Part shown: in pieces, positions 54,485 through 63,143 of the stretch
Numbering within the stretch: the first letter of the stretch is position 1
How the letters are laid out: each line of letters begins with the position of its first letter
Source: Candidatus Spongiihabitans thiooxidans
GTDB lineage: Bacteria; Pseudomonadota; Gammaproteobacteria; Arenicellales; Poriferihabitantaceae
Assembly (NCBI GenBank): GCA_001543005.1
Contig: LFLB01000007.1
Coordinates: 1 to 64,000 of the forward strand
Length of the DNA stretch: 64,000 nt
Direction: 5' to 3'
Position numbers and translations under genes: made by a program
The notes under the pieces: model-generated
What the model saw: the letters and a program-made list of their open reading frames with translations, nothing else
Database searches by the model: none
What the model was told of the DNA's origin: nothing

Positions 54485-55456
54485 ATGACTATAACCGCTC
54501 GGCTAATCGTTGTAACCGCGACTATTACACTCTTGGCAGGGTGTATAACGGCACCCTTGGCGCCTGTTCCAGCATCCGCTCAGTCGGTTCAGGTTCGGAC
54601 TCCTGCTCAGTCTGTGCAATCCGTTCAGCAGCCCGAACGGCTGAATCAAGCGATGTTGACAACACTTTTCGATTTGGCTGGCATTAGAGAAGAGCTCAAG
54701 CAGTTAAGAAATTCTGTTGAAGAAATTCAATTTGAAACCGAAAACGCAAAGCGTCGCCAGCAAGATTTATTCCAGAATCTGGAACGTCGAATGATTCGTA
54801 CTGAGAGAAATCAGCAAGTGCTGAATCCGCAATTAGCGGGTGCGCTGAGCGATGATAGCGTTAATCAAATCAACCCGCAAAATAATCAGCAAGGTGCCGA
54901 GGAAGGAATCAGCGGAGCAAGCATCAATGGCGATGTGGCAAATCAAGTAGTGGTGGTCGATGGCAGTAATGACAGTGCTTTGAGCACCACCACAAATGCC
55001 GCCATCCAAATCGCCATAGCCCCCGAGAATACGCTCGCCGAAGCCGAAGAACCGCTCACAGCCGGGTTACAGGAACAGCAACAGGCCTATGAGCAGGCAT
55101 TTGAGTTACTAAAACAAAGCCGATATGAAGACGCGATTATCCAGTTTCAGCGAATGGCCGATACCTGGCCGCACAGCCAGTTAGCGGCTGATGCCTACTA
55201 TTGGATGTCTGAGGCCCGATATGTGAACCGCGAGTTTGAGCGTGCCCTAAGTGGTTTTAAGACCGTGGTAAGCAAATATCCAGATAGCCAACGTATTCCG
55301 GAAGCGTTGCTAAAAGTAGGTTATATTCAGTATGACATTGGCGCTTATGAAAAAGCGGCGGATACTTTTCGCGATATTCTGGTTCGTTTCCCAGGGCACC
55401 AGGTTGCTCTCTCGGCCCAAACCCGGTTGAGACGTATCGAACAAACGATACAGTAG
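54485..55456 (+). CDS. cpoB: Cell division coordinator CpoB (YbgF)
   Basis: A 323-residue periplasmic protein. Signal peptide with a possible lipobox (LAGC), a coiled coil (around 58-105: FDLAGIREELKQLRNSVEEI), a Gln/Asn-rich linker, and C-terminal TPR repeats (KQSRYEDAIIQFQRMADTW onward). CpoB links PBP1B activity to the Tol machine at division. It is the last gene of the tol-pal cluster. The usual queE/queC genes do not follow. Confidence 0.88.
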   Translation: MTITARLIVVTATITLLAGCITAPLAPVPASAQSVQVRTPAQSVQSVQQPERLNQAMLTTLFDLAGIREELKQLRNSVEEIQFETENAKRRQQDLFQNLERRMIRTERNQQVLNPQLAGALSDDSVNQINPQNNQQGAEEGISGASINGDVANQVVVVDGSNDSALSTTTNAAIQIAIAPENTLAEAEEPLTAGLQEQQQAYEQAFELLKQSRYEDAIIQFQRMADTWPHSQLAADAYYWMSEARYVNREFERALSGFKTVVSKYPDSQRIPEALLKVGYIQYDIGAYEKAADTFRDILVRFPGHQVALSAQTRLRRIEQTIQ

Positions 55457-55636
55457 CACCATAGCAGGCTAAAGTTTTCACAATCGCGTTGGTTTTTGAG
55501 CTAGTTTGAAATACTGCGATGGAACACTGTGATGAAACAGGGTTTGACACGAATCAGTCATAACAGGATAATCCCGCCTCCGTTTTCCCGCCAATTGTAA
55601 TTTCAAGATATGTGATTTGATGACGTGGTGCCTGTT

Positions 55637-55712
55637 GGGGCGTTAGCTCAGTTGGTAGAGCATCTGACTTTTAATCAGGTGGTCACAGGTTCGAATCCTG
55701 TACGCCCCACCA
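55637..55712 (+). tRNA. tRNA-Lys (anticodon TTT)
   Basis: A 76-base cloverleaf: acceptor GGGGCGT pairs with ACGCCCC, D-arm GCTCAGTTGGTAGAGC, anticodon arm CTGACTTTTAATCAG with anticodon TTT, T-arm with TTCGAAT, and encoded CCA. A tRNA-Lys gene next to the tol-pal cluster is common in gammaproteobacteria. Confidence 0.97.
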
Positions 55713-55861
55713 TTTTCCTGGTCGGCTATCATGTGAAAATTTTGCGAATAATTCAATCCTGGATTATTTTCATGACTATCTGATTAGAGCAAATATTTCA
55801 GTATGGCCTTGCGCTCGGTATATACTTTGCACATCTCAGTTAACCTTGTCTACAATTAGAT

Positions 55862-56575
55862 ATGCGAATACTTGTTTTCAAACATATTGAATGTGAACAT
55901 CCAGGGATATTTCGAAAATTTCTTAAAGAAGATGGCATTCAGTGGGATGCCGTTGAGCTTGATCAGGGTGAACCGATTCCGGTTTTTGATGACTATGATG
56001 CGCTATGGGTCATGGGCGGGCCGATGGATGTGTGGGAGGTCGAAGAAAATCCCTGGCTGGTTGCAGAAAAACAGGCCATTCGACGTTGGGTAAACCAAAT
56101 CGGCAGACCCTTTCTTGGCCTGTGCCTAGGTCACCAGTTGTTGGCAGACGCATTCGGCGGTACCTGTGGGCCACAAAATCCAGCGGAAATTGGTGTGATG
56201 AACGTACAACTAACCGACGCCGGGATGGCGGACCCGATTTTCAGGAATATGCCTCGAGTCCAAAAATGTTTGCAGTGGCATTCGGTGTGCGTTACCCAAC
56301 TCCCGGAAAATACCACGGTGTTGGCGTCTTCGGATGATTGTCATGTGCAAGCAATGCGGGTTGGCGACCAAGCCTGGTCAATGCAATATCATGTTGAACT
56401 GGAACCGGATACAGTCGACAACTGGGGAGAAATTCCGGCTTACAAGCGGGTGCTGGAAAATGCGCTTGGACCGACTGGGTTAGCCGATATCAAAGCAGAT
56501 ACTGATGCGGGTATGGACCAAATCCTGGTCAACGCTCGACAGCTTTACAATAACTTTATGACCCAGCTTAAGTAG
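55862..56575 (+). CDS. Class I glutamine amidotransferase domain protein
   Basis: A 237-residue protein with the nucleophile Cys in FLGLCLGHQLLA (around 86-97) and the His-Glu pair in MQYHVELEPD (around 176-185). This class releases ammonia from glutamine. As no synthetase domain is fused or adjacent, it may act as a stand-alone hydrolase of gamma-glutamyl compounds, like YfeJ- or GuaA-N-type proteins. Monocistronic. Confidence 0.8.
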   Translation: MRILVFKHIECEHPGIFRKFLKEDGIQWDAVELDQGEPIPVFDDYDALWVMGGPMDVWEVEENPWLVAEKQAIRRWVNQIGRPFLGLCLGHQLLADAFGGTCGPQNPAEIGVMNVQLTDAGMADPIFRNMPRVQKCLQWHSVCVTQLPENTTVLASSDDCHVQAMRVGDQAWSMQYHVELEPDTVDNWGEIPAYKRVLENALGPTGLADIKADTDAGMDQILVNARQLYNNFMTQLK

Positions 56576-56626
56576 CGCGCAATCACTGCGTAATCCCTTA
56601 AACAATACCAGTAATCGGCCGGCGTA

Positions 56627-57541
56627 CTAAGGTAGCCTCAGGGTTGCGCTCATTGCCAGGTTGCCGTCAGGATCCGTAGCCCAAAGCACACACGCTCGAC
56701 CTTGTTCTGACGGCTCTTTTAAGTGAAGCGTAAAAGGTTTGTCGTGGAACAATGGACTAACCGCTGTTAAATTAAACGCGCAAAAATTATGTTGCGCGAT
56801 ACGCTCGGAATAATAATTCCCGGCTAGTTCAAGCATGAGAGTGGCCGTCAACGGCGCCTGCACCACCAGCCCGGGGTAGCCTTCAACATGCTTGCAAAAA
56901 TCGAGATCGTAGTGAATACGGTGACCGTTGAAAGTGAGTGCTGAATAGCGAAAAAGCAGCGTTGTGGTGGGCGTGATAACAACGGCTATATCATCGTCGA
57001 GCGGTGTTGGATGGGGTGTATCGGTTTGATTGTCGGCTTGATTACTTGCGCCTGATTCTCCCCGATAGACAATATCGTGGTCTTCTTCCAACCTCAAAAC
57101 CGAACCCGAAAAAAATTGATGGTTCACCGTCACAAAACATAACTCACCGCTTCGCCCGGATTTTCGAATGACGTTTTTAATCACGGAGGTTTTAATCAAA
57201 TCCTCGCCGATGACGATAGGCTCATGAAATTCTAATCGAGCACCGGCCCACATTCTTTTTGGCAAAGCCACAGGCGGCAGGAAGTCGCCGAGCGCCGCAT
57301 GACCATCTCGGCCTAATTGACCCATCGGTGGTGCCTCAAGAAAATATAGCCAATGCCAACCCGGCGGCAGAAAATCTCCGTCCCGGTAATGCCTTGTATC
57401 CGGTTTGCTTGTATCTTGATGCAGCGTTGCCCTTAAAAAATTCGCCGGCTTTACCGCGATCCGATCTTTTCTCTGCACGCGCTTGCCAATCCATTGGCTC
57501 AAGATTTCTTCGTCCAGCGTAAGTTCGGTATGCGGGTTCAT
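56627..57541 (-). CDS. MaoC/FAS1-like dehydratase, related to mesaconyl-C4-CoA hydratase
   Basis: A 304-residue double-hotdog hydratase of the HTD2/FAS1-like dehydratase family. FLPPVALPKRMWAGARLEFH (20 residues) and a later RYSALTFNGHRIHYD (His near 240) are typical; the second contains the catalytic Asn-His/Asp. Relatives hydrate mesaconyl-C4-CoA (3-methylfumaryl-CoA) to citramalyl-CoA. Last gene of the five-gene leftward cluster, 15 bases after the CoA-transferase stop, so the CoA ester formed there is its likely substrate. Confidence 0.78.
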   Translation of the reverse strand: MNPHTELTLDEEILSQWIGKRVQRKDRIAVKPANFLRATLHQDTSKPDTRHYRDGDFLPPGWHWLYFLEAPPMGQLGRDGHAALGDFLPPVALPKRMWAGARLEFHEPIVIGEDLIKTSVIKNVIRKSGRSGELCFVTVNHQFFSGSVLRLEEDHDIVYRGESGASNQADNQTDTPHPTPLDDDIAVVITPTTTLLFRYSALTFNGHRIHYDLDFCKHVEGYPGLVVQAPLTATLMLELAGNYYSERIAQHNFCAFNLTAVSPLFHDKPFTLHLKEPSEQGRACVLWATDPDGNLAMSATLRLP

Positions 57542-57556
57542 TGGCTGATGTTTAGA

Positions 57557-58711
57557 TTATTGTTCACAAAATTCCGCACGAATACTTTGTGAATGTTGGC
57601 CAAGTCGCGGCACGGCGTTCGTGGATGAATCATCGCCACTGAAATCATCGCTGGCACCCGGATTTTTTTGAATCGGGCGGGCCGGAAATTCAATCGGTTT
57701 TCCTGTGGAAGATAAGCCGGTTCTTCTTTGCAACGCCGGATGATTGGATAAGTCCATTATGCTGTTTACCGACCCGAAAGCGATATCTGCAATTTCCAAT
57801 CTATCGACCACGTCGCTACGAATCAGTGAGTTGATCACGGTAAGTATGATTTCATCCATCGCTTGCCTGTTGTTAACCCGGTTTTTGTTGCTGTTGAATC
57901 GAGGATCTTGTGCGACCTCGGGTTGCTCAAGAACCTGTGCGCAGAACCGCGCCCATTCCTTTTCATTTTGAATAGCAACAATCACGATTTCATCATCCGC
58001 AGTGGCATACCCGCCATATGGCGCGATGGACGGATGATGCAAGCCTGTACGGCCGGGAGCTTTTGCGCCATAATCGTTGTGCAGTAATGGCACGGTCATC
58101 CAGTCCGCAGCGCTACCGAATAACGATACCTCTATACCCAGGCCGTTGCCAGTTTTCTGTCGGGTCAGCAATGCTTCCAGAACGCCGGCGTGGGCATTCA
58201 TTCCGGCACTAATATCGCAGATTGATATCCCCACCCGCCCCAATTCATTGACCCCGCCGCTGATGCTGACCAACCCGCTTTCTGCCTGCACAAGAAGGTC
58301 GTAGGCTTTCATTTTGGCAACCGTTTCATTACTGCCATAACCGCTGATATCGCAGGTAATGAGTTGCGGATATTTTTCGCGCAGGGCTTCGCTACCAAAT
58401 CCTGAGCGCCGCAACGCGCCCGGCGCAAGGTTCTGAATCAGCACATCGGTTTGTTCTAAAATTCTATGCAGCAATGCCGCATCGTCCTGGTTTTTAAAAT
58501 CCAGAACCAAAGACTCTTTCCCGCAATTGTTCCAGAGAAAATAGGCGCTGTCTCCGCCAGCAACATCGTCATAACCGCGAGCAAAATCACCGGTTTCCCG
58601 TTCAATCTTTATTACCCTGGCACCCGCTTCGCCAAGCCTCGCGCTGCAAACCGGCGCGGCCACAGCTTGCTCGATGGCAACTACCAAAATGCCCTCAAGG
58701 GGTTTCATCAA
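57557..58711 (-). CDS. CaiB/BaiF family (class III) CoA-transferase
   Basis: A 384-residue protein. The N-terminal GILVVAIEQAVAAPVCSARLG (split: GILVVAIEQA and VAAPVCSARLG) is the typical family start. The catalytic Asp is expected in the ISICDISAGMNAHAGVLEAL segment (162-181). Class III enzymes move CoA between carboxylic acids or to mesaconate, succinate, formyl-CoA or similar. It overlaps the acyl-CoA dehydrogenase stop by four bases. Substrate not determinable; the hydratase next door suggests a branched C5 dicarboxylate. Confidence 0.82.
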   Translation of the reverse strand: MMKPLEGILVVAIEQAVAAPVCSARLGEAGARVIKIERETGDFARGYDDVAGGDSAYFLWNNCGKESLVLDFKNQDDAALLHRILEQTDVLIQNLAPGALRRSGFGSEALREKYPQLITCDISGYGSNETVAKMKAYDLLVQAESGLVSISGGVNELGRVGISICDISAGMNAHAGVLEALLTRQKTGNGLGIEVSLFGSAADWMTVPLLHNDYGAKAPGRTGLHHPSIAPYGGYATADDEIVIVAIQNEKEWARFCAQVLEQPEVAQDPRFNSNKNRVNNRQAMDEIILTVINSLIRSDVVDRLEIADIAFGSVNSIMDLSNHPALQRRTGLSSTGKPIEFPARPIQKNPGASDDFSGDDSSTNAVPRLGQHSQSIRAEFCEQ

Positions 58712-59868
58712 TAGCTCCGTGGCAGCCCCAGCACATGCTCCGCGACATAGCTGAGAATAAAATTGGTGGAGATAGGCGCAGTACGATATAGGCGGGTTTC
58801 CCGGAATTTTCGTTCGATATGATATTCACGAGCAAAGGCAAAACCACCGTGCACCTCCATACACATATCCGCGGCCTGCCAGCTTGCTTCCGAGGCCAGC
58901 ATTTTTGACATATTGGCTTGCGCGCCGCACTTTTCATTTTGGTCAAACAAGCGCGCCGCTTTTTTGACCATTAGCGTGGCCGCTTCGATATCAACATAAC
59001 ATCGGGCGATGGGAAATTGCACGCCCTGATTTTGTCCGATGGGGCGGTTGAAAATTTTTCGATGTTTGGCATAGCGACAGGCTTTGTCGATGAAAAAGCG
59101 GCCATCGCCAATGCATTCGGCGGCAATCAGGATTCTTTCTGCATTCATGCTGTCGAGAATTATCCTGAAACCGTTGTTCTCTTGGCCCAGCAAGTTCTCC
59201 GCTGGAATCTCCAGATTATCAAAGAACAATTCGCAACTATGGTGATTGATCATCGAATCGATGGGCTTGACCGTCAGGCCATTGCCGATAGCTTGATTTA
59301 AGTCAACGATAAAGGTGGATAGCCCGTCGGTTTTTTTGTTCACTTTGTCCAGGGGGGTAGTGCGCGCCAGCAACAGCATCAAATCAGAATGTTGAACTCG
59401 ACTTATCCAGACTTTCTGGCCATTCACCACATAGCGATCACCTTGTTTTTTGGCAACCGTTTGTAGACTGGTGGTGTCGGTTCCGGTATTGGGTTCGGTT
59501 ACGCCGAAACTTTGCAAACGCAGGGCGCCCTTTGCAACTTCAGGCAAGTACTTCTGTTTTTGTTGCTCCGAACCATGGCGCAGTACCGAGCCCATGATGT
59601 ACATTTGTGCGTGGCATGCGCCCGGATGGCCGCCGGAGAAACTGATTTCTTCCAATATGACACAGGCCTCTCGTAATCCCAACCCGGAACCGCCGTATTG
59701 CTCTGGTATCAATACCGATAAATAACCGGCCTCGGTCAACGCTCGAACAAACTCGGCCGGGTAGCCGCGTTGTTCATCAAGCTCTAACCAATATTGTTCA
59801 TCAAAATCCTTGCATAAGGCGCGAACCCCGTCTCTGATCGCCTGAATGTGCTCAAATTCTGCGGTCAT
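58708..59868 (-). CDS. Acyl-CoA dehydrogenase
   Basis: A 386-residue FAD enzyme. Signatures: FGVTEPNTGTDTTSLQT (FAD/substrate-binding), VNGQKVWISRVQHSD, and the C-terminal MCMEVHGGFAFAREYHIER (19 residues). It oxidises an acyl-CoA to the enoyl-CoA and hands electrons to ETF. Second to last of the cluster's upstream half: the SDR gene ends 18 bases before its start and the CoA-transferase overlaps its end. Chain-length preference cannot be read. Confidence 0.9.
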   Translation of the reverse strand: MTAEFEHIQAIRDGVRALCKDFDEQYWLELDEQRGYPAEFVRALTEAGYLSVLIPEQYGGSGLGLREACVILEEISFSGGHPGACHAQMYIMGSVLRHGSEQQKQKYLPEVAKGALRLQSFGVTEPNTGTDTTSLQTVAKKQGDRYVVNGQKVWISRVQHSDLMLLLARTTPLDKVNKKTDGLSTFIVDLNQAIGNGLTVKPIDSMINHHSCELFFDNLEIPAENLLGQENNGFRIILDSMNAERILIAAECIGDGRFFIDKACRYAKHRKIFNRPIGQNQGVQFPIARCYVDIEAATLMVKKAARLFDQNEKCGAQANMSKMLASEASWQAADMCMEVHGGFAFAREYHIERKFRETRLYRTAPISTNFILSYVAEHVLGLPRSY

Positions 59869-59886
59869 ACATTAATTTTTCCGCAA

Positions 59887-60699
59887 TTACTTTTTCACCG
59901 GCACGACATAGTTCAACCCTTGCCGGCCGCCATCAATGTACACGGTTTCGCCGGTAACATAGCTTGAATAGTCGCTGGCCAGAAACACCGCAACTTTGGC
60001 AACTTCATCGGGTTCGCCGGGACGCTGCATGGGCGTGCGCGACATGACTTCCTTCATTTTTTGCGGATTGTCCGCAATGCTCCGAAACATTTCGGTGTTG
60101 ATCGATCCGGGGCCGATGCCATTCACCCGCACCCCTTCGCTTGCCATGCGAATGCCCAGGCATTTAGTCCACTGATTAACGCCGCCCTTGGCGATGACAT
60201 AGGGCGCGATGGCGGGAATCGCCAGCACCCCATTCAACGACGACATATTAATGATAGTGCCGCGCGAACCGTCGGCGTCGGGTTGCTGTTTAATCATGCG
60301 TTGCGCCGCGATCTGGCCGGTCAGGAAAACGCCTTTCAAGTTGACGGCGATAACGCGATCGAAATCCGACTCTTCCAATTCGAGAATGTCCGCAGTGTGC
60401 ACAATGCCAGCGTTGGCGATCACCGTGTCCACCCGATTATATTTATCAAGGGTGAAATCGAACAACGCCTCCACTTCGGCTTTGACGCTGACATCGCAAT
60501 GGGCGTAAATAATATCGCAGGCGCCGCCACTCTGGTCACGTAATCGTTGCACCGCCTGCTCGCCTTGATCATCAACGACATCCGCAAGCACCACTCGGGC
60601 ACCTTCTTTTATAAATCGTTGCGCGCAAGCGTAGCCGATGCCTCGCGCCGCGCCGGTAATTATCGCGGTTTTGCCTTCGAGCATTTTGGTGCCATTCAT
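59887..60699 (-). CDS. Short-chain dehydrogenase/reductase
   Basis: A 270-residue SDR with the cofactor motif TGAARGIG, NAG motif (VIANAGIV), and the catalytic Ser-Tyr-Lys: Ser in MSSLNG, Tyr and Lys in YVIAKGG, where the usual YxxxK is preserved as YVIAK. Start at ATG 60699 (MNGTKML) is preferred; ATG 60684 is also possible and the longer frame to 60762 overlaps the upstream gene. It probably oxidises a 3-hydroxyacyl-CoA or hydroxy acid in this cluster. Confidence 0.85.
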   Translation of the reverse strand: MNGTKMLEGKTAIITGAARGIGYACAQRFIKEGARVVLADVVDDQGEQAVQRLRDQSGGACDIIYAHCDVSVKAEVEALFDFTLDKYNRVDTVIANAGIVHTADILELEESDFDRVIAVNLKGVFLTGQIAAQRMIKQQPDADGSRGTIINMSSLNGVLAIPAIAPYVIAKGGVNQWTKCLGIRMASEGVRVNGIGPGSINTEMFRSIADNPQKMKEVMSRTPMQRPGEPDEVAKVAVFLASDYSSYVTGETVYIDGGRQGLNYVVPVKK

Positions 60700-60739
60700 T
60701 TTCGCATCGCTGACTTTATCGTTAATCAATAATCCTGCC

Positions 60740-62413
60740 TTAATAATCCATACGTAATTCAATCACCGCCGGCCGCCCTGCATTGAGTGCTTTTTCGAAT
60801 ACCGATGCAAATTGATTGGTTCTGGTCACCACCGCGCCGGATGCGCCATAGGCTTCGGCCAGCGCGGCAAAATCCGGGTTTTCCAGCGCCGTGGCGATAG
60901 GTCGTCCGGGATAATGGCGTTGCTGATGGCTTCGTATGGTACCGTAACTTTTATTGTTTATGATTAAAAATATAATATTGAGTTGGTATTGAACCGCGGT
61001 CGCCAATTCCTGCCCATTCATCAGGAAGCAACCATCGCCGGAAAACGAAACCACCGTGGATTGCGGGCGCGCTAGCTTTGCGGCGATGGCCGACGGCACG
61101 CCATATCCCATTGAGCCGTTGGTCGATGCCAATTGTGTTTTAGGCTGACGGAATTGGTAATGGCGCTGCGCCCAGATGGTGTAATTGCCGGCGCCATTGG
61201 TGATGATGGCGTCGGCAGATAACCGATCACGTAATATCTCCATGACTTTATCCATGCGTAATGCAGCATCGCCGTTTCTCGGTTGGTTGAGGAATTCAAG
61301 ATAAATTTTGTTGCCCTTTTTGATCATCTTGCTTCTGCCAATTCTGGATTCGCGCCCGGCCTCGGGAATGGCACAAGCGGCTTCGAGAAAGTGTTCGGGG
61401 TGGCTGACGATACCCAGATCGGCGCGGTACACTGAATTGATCTCCTCGGCGCCGATATGAACATGAATCAACTTTTGCGCCGGGTTTTGACTTTTTCTAT
61501 CCGGCACATTAAAAACGCGGTATCCCGATGTGGTCATATCCCCTAAACGAGGGGCGATGGCGATCAATAGATCGGCCGATTGGACTTGCTTAACTAATTT
61601 GGGATTCGGCGCGCTGCCCATTTCACCGATATAGTTGGGGTGGGTGTTGTCGAAACAATCGGTGCGACGAAATACGGTGGCAACCGCGAGGTTTTGTTTT
61701 TCCGCGAATTGCTGCAAGTACGCGCTGGCTTGCGGCGTCCAACCCGCACCGCCACAAAGCACGATAACGGTTTTAGAGCGTTCAAGGTAGCGCGACAATT
61801 GCGCTATGGATTGCGGGGACGGCGATGCCGCGACCACTTCGCCGGGCTCAAGATCGGCCACCTTGACCCGGTCGGTGAGCATATCTTCCGGCAACTCAAC
61901 CACCACTGGCCCCGGTCGACCGCTGACAGCGATTTGCCAAGCCTGTCCGAGTTGTTCCGGGATTCGGCTGGCATCGTTGAAGGTAATGACTTTTTTAGCG
62001 ACGCCGCCATAGACCTGCTTGAAATCCAGTTCCTGGAAAGCTTCTCGGCCCACCTCGCCGCGACTGACCTGACCAATAAACAACAGCACTGGCGTGGAGT
62101 CCTGGAAGGCGGTATGGATGCCGACCATGGCGTTGGATGCGCCTGGCCCTCGGGAGACGAAACAAATACCCGGTTTATCGGTTAGTTTGGCGTAGGCTTC
62201 CGCCATGTAGGCGGCGCCACCTTCCTGTCGGCAAGTGATTATCTGAATCTGCTCCTGCCGATCGTACCAGGCATCCAACGCCGCGAGATAACTTTCGCCA
62301 GGGACACAGAATATTTTTTCCGCGCCATATTTGATCAGGCCATCAATCAGTATTTCACCGCCGCTGCGGCTGGAGTTTTTGGGTTGTGTGGATTGGGGGT
62401 TATTCATCGGCAT
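60740..62413 (-). CDS. Thiamine diphosphate-dependent decarboxylase/carboligase-like enzyme
   Basis: A 557-residue member of the acetolactate synthase-like family. The catalytic Glu is likely in ITCRQEGGAAYMAEAYA, and the ThDP motif runs from FSGDGCFLMNGQELATA to IINNKSYGTIR. It is the first gene of the five-gene cluster (ThDP enzyme, SDR, acyl-CoA dehydrogenase, CoA-transferase, hydratase). It is distinct from the ThDP enzyme at 27406-29121, with which it shares only the fold. It may cleave or condense a 2-oxo or 2-hydroxyacyl-CoA; relatives include oxalyl-CoA and 2-hydroxyacyl-CoA lyases. Confidence 0.82.
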   Translation of the reverse strand: MPMNNPQSTQPKNSSRSGGEILIDGLIKYGAEKIFCVPGESYLAALDAWYDRQEQIQIITCRQEGGAAYMAEAYAKLTDKPGICFVSRGPGASNAMVGIHTAFQDSTPVLLFIGQVSRGEVGREAFQELDFKQVYGGVAKKVITFNDASRIPEQLGQAWQIAVSGRPGPVVVELPEDMLTDRVKVADLEPGEVVAASPSPQSIAQLSRYLERSKTVIVLCGGAGWTPQASAYLQQFAEKQNLAVATVFRRTDCFDNTHPNYIGEMGSAPNPKLVKQVQSADLLIAIAPRLGDMTTSGYRVFNVPDRKSQNPAQKLIHVHIGAEEINSVYRADLGIVSHPEHFLEAACAIPEAGRESRIGRSKMIKKGNKIYLEFLNQPRNGDAALRMDKVMEILRDRLSADAIITNGAGNYTIWAQRHYQFRQPKTQLASTNGSMGYGVPSAIAAKLARPQSTVVSFSGDGCFLMNGQELATAVQYQLNIIFLIINNKSYGTIRSHQQRHYPGRPIATALENPDFAALAEAYGASGAVVTRTNQFASVFEKALNAGRPAVIELRMDY

Positions 62414-62449
62414 GTATTGGGGGTTTGTTCAATAGACTCTCGTTGATGA

Positions 62450-62973
62450 TTACGGCATATTTTCCACGCTGCTCGGATCGAATGAGAAGTTTGCGATTTG
62501 CGTGAGTTTTATCAAATCATCATTGGTTATGCGGTGATGCTTCACGCGCTTGTTGTCTTCGATTATTTCGTTCAGCTCCTCGGTCATTTCATCCACCGTC
62601 CAAACATCAATAATTTTCTTTGTGAACTTGTCGGACACAAACTCAATCATTCCGCAAAAATCGGTGTCGCGCGAAATAATCACCGCGTAGTCATATTTAT
62701 TTTTACACGCATCATACACAAAGCGCGTCGCCAGATTGACATCGGAGCGTTTTTCTGTCTTTGCGGCTTGTCCGGGTCGTTGTGCGTGGGTCTGACTTTG
62801 GCAGTAAAATAATTGATTTCTATAAGCGTATGTTGACTGGGAAACGACGCTAACTTGTTTTCGCACAGTTCTTTCAGGTTTGGATAAAAACTAAAGCCGT
62901 CTCGTATTTGTTTTCTGATCGAACAATAAAAATTAAACCCATCAATATAAACGCATGTTCTGTAAATTGTCAC
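62450..62973 (-). pseudogene. Broken NYN-domain (PIN-like) nuclease gene
   Basis: GTG 62973, preceded by GGGAG, opens a frame with RTCVYIDGFNFYCSI (N-terminal Asp of the NYN fold), then ITYFTAKV-like INYFTAKV and PDKPQRQ. The sense then switches frame near 62755-62770 to TEKRSDVNLATRFVYDA, ISRDTDFCGMI and a normal end at 62450. Intact relatives have about 45-50 more residues between PQRQ and the EKxSDVNLA block, so a deletion caused the shift. The metal-binding acids Asp in YIDG, SDVNLA and SRDTD survive on both sides. It is probably inactive. Confidence 0.75.
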
Positions 62974-63143
62974 TGCAACTCCCGCCGTCAGGCATATTTC
63001 ACGCGACCAGCATTTTACCCCATAATCCACAGCCGCCCAAGTTGGATTGATAATCGAGTAACCTTGTCAACAATATGGTTGAAATAAATGGAATCAGTCG
63101 TTAAAGTCATGATTCAACGAACCCACATTTAAGCAAACTTCAC

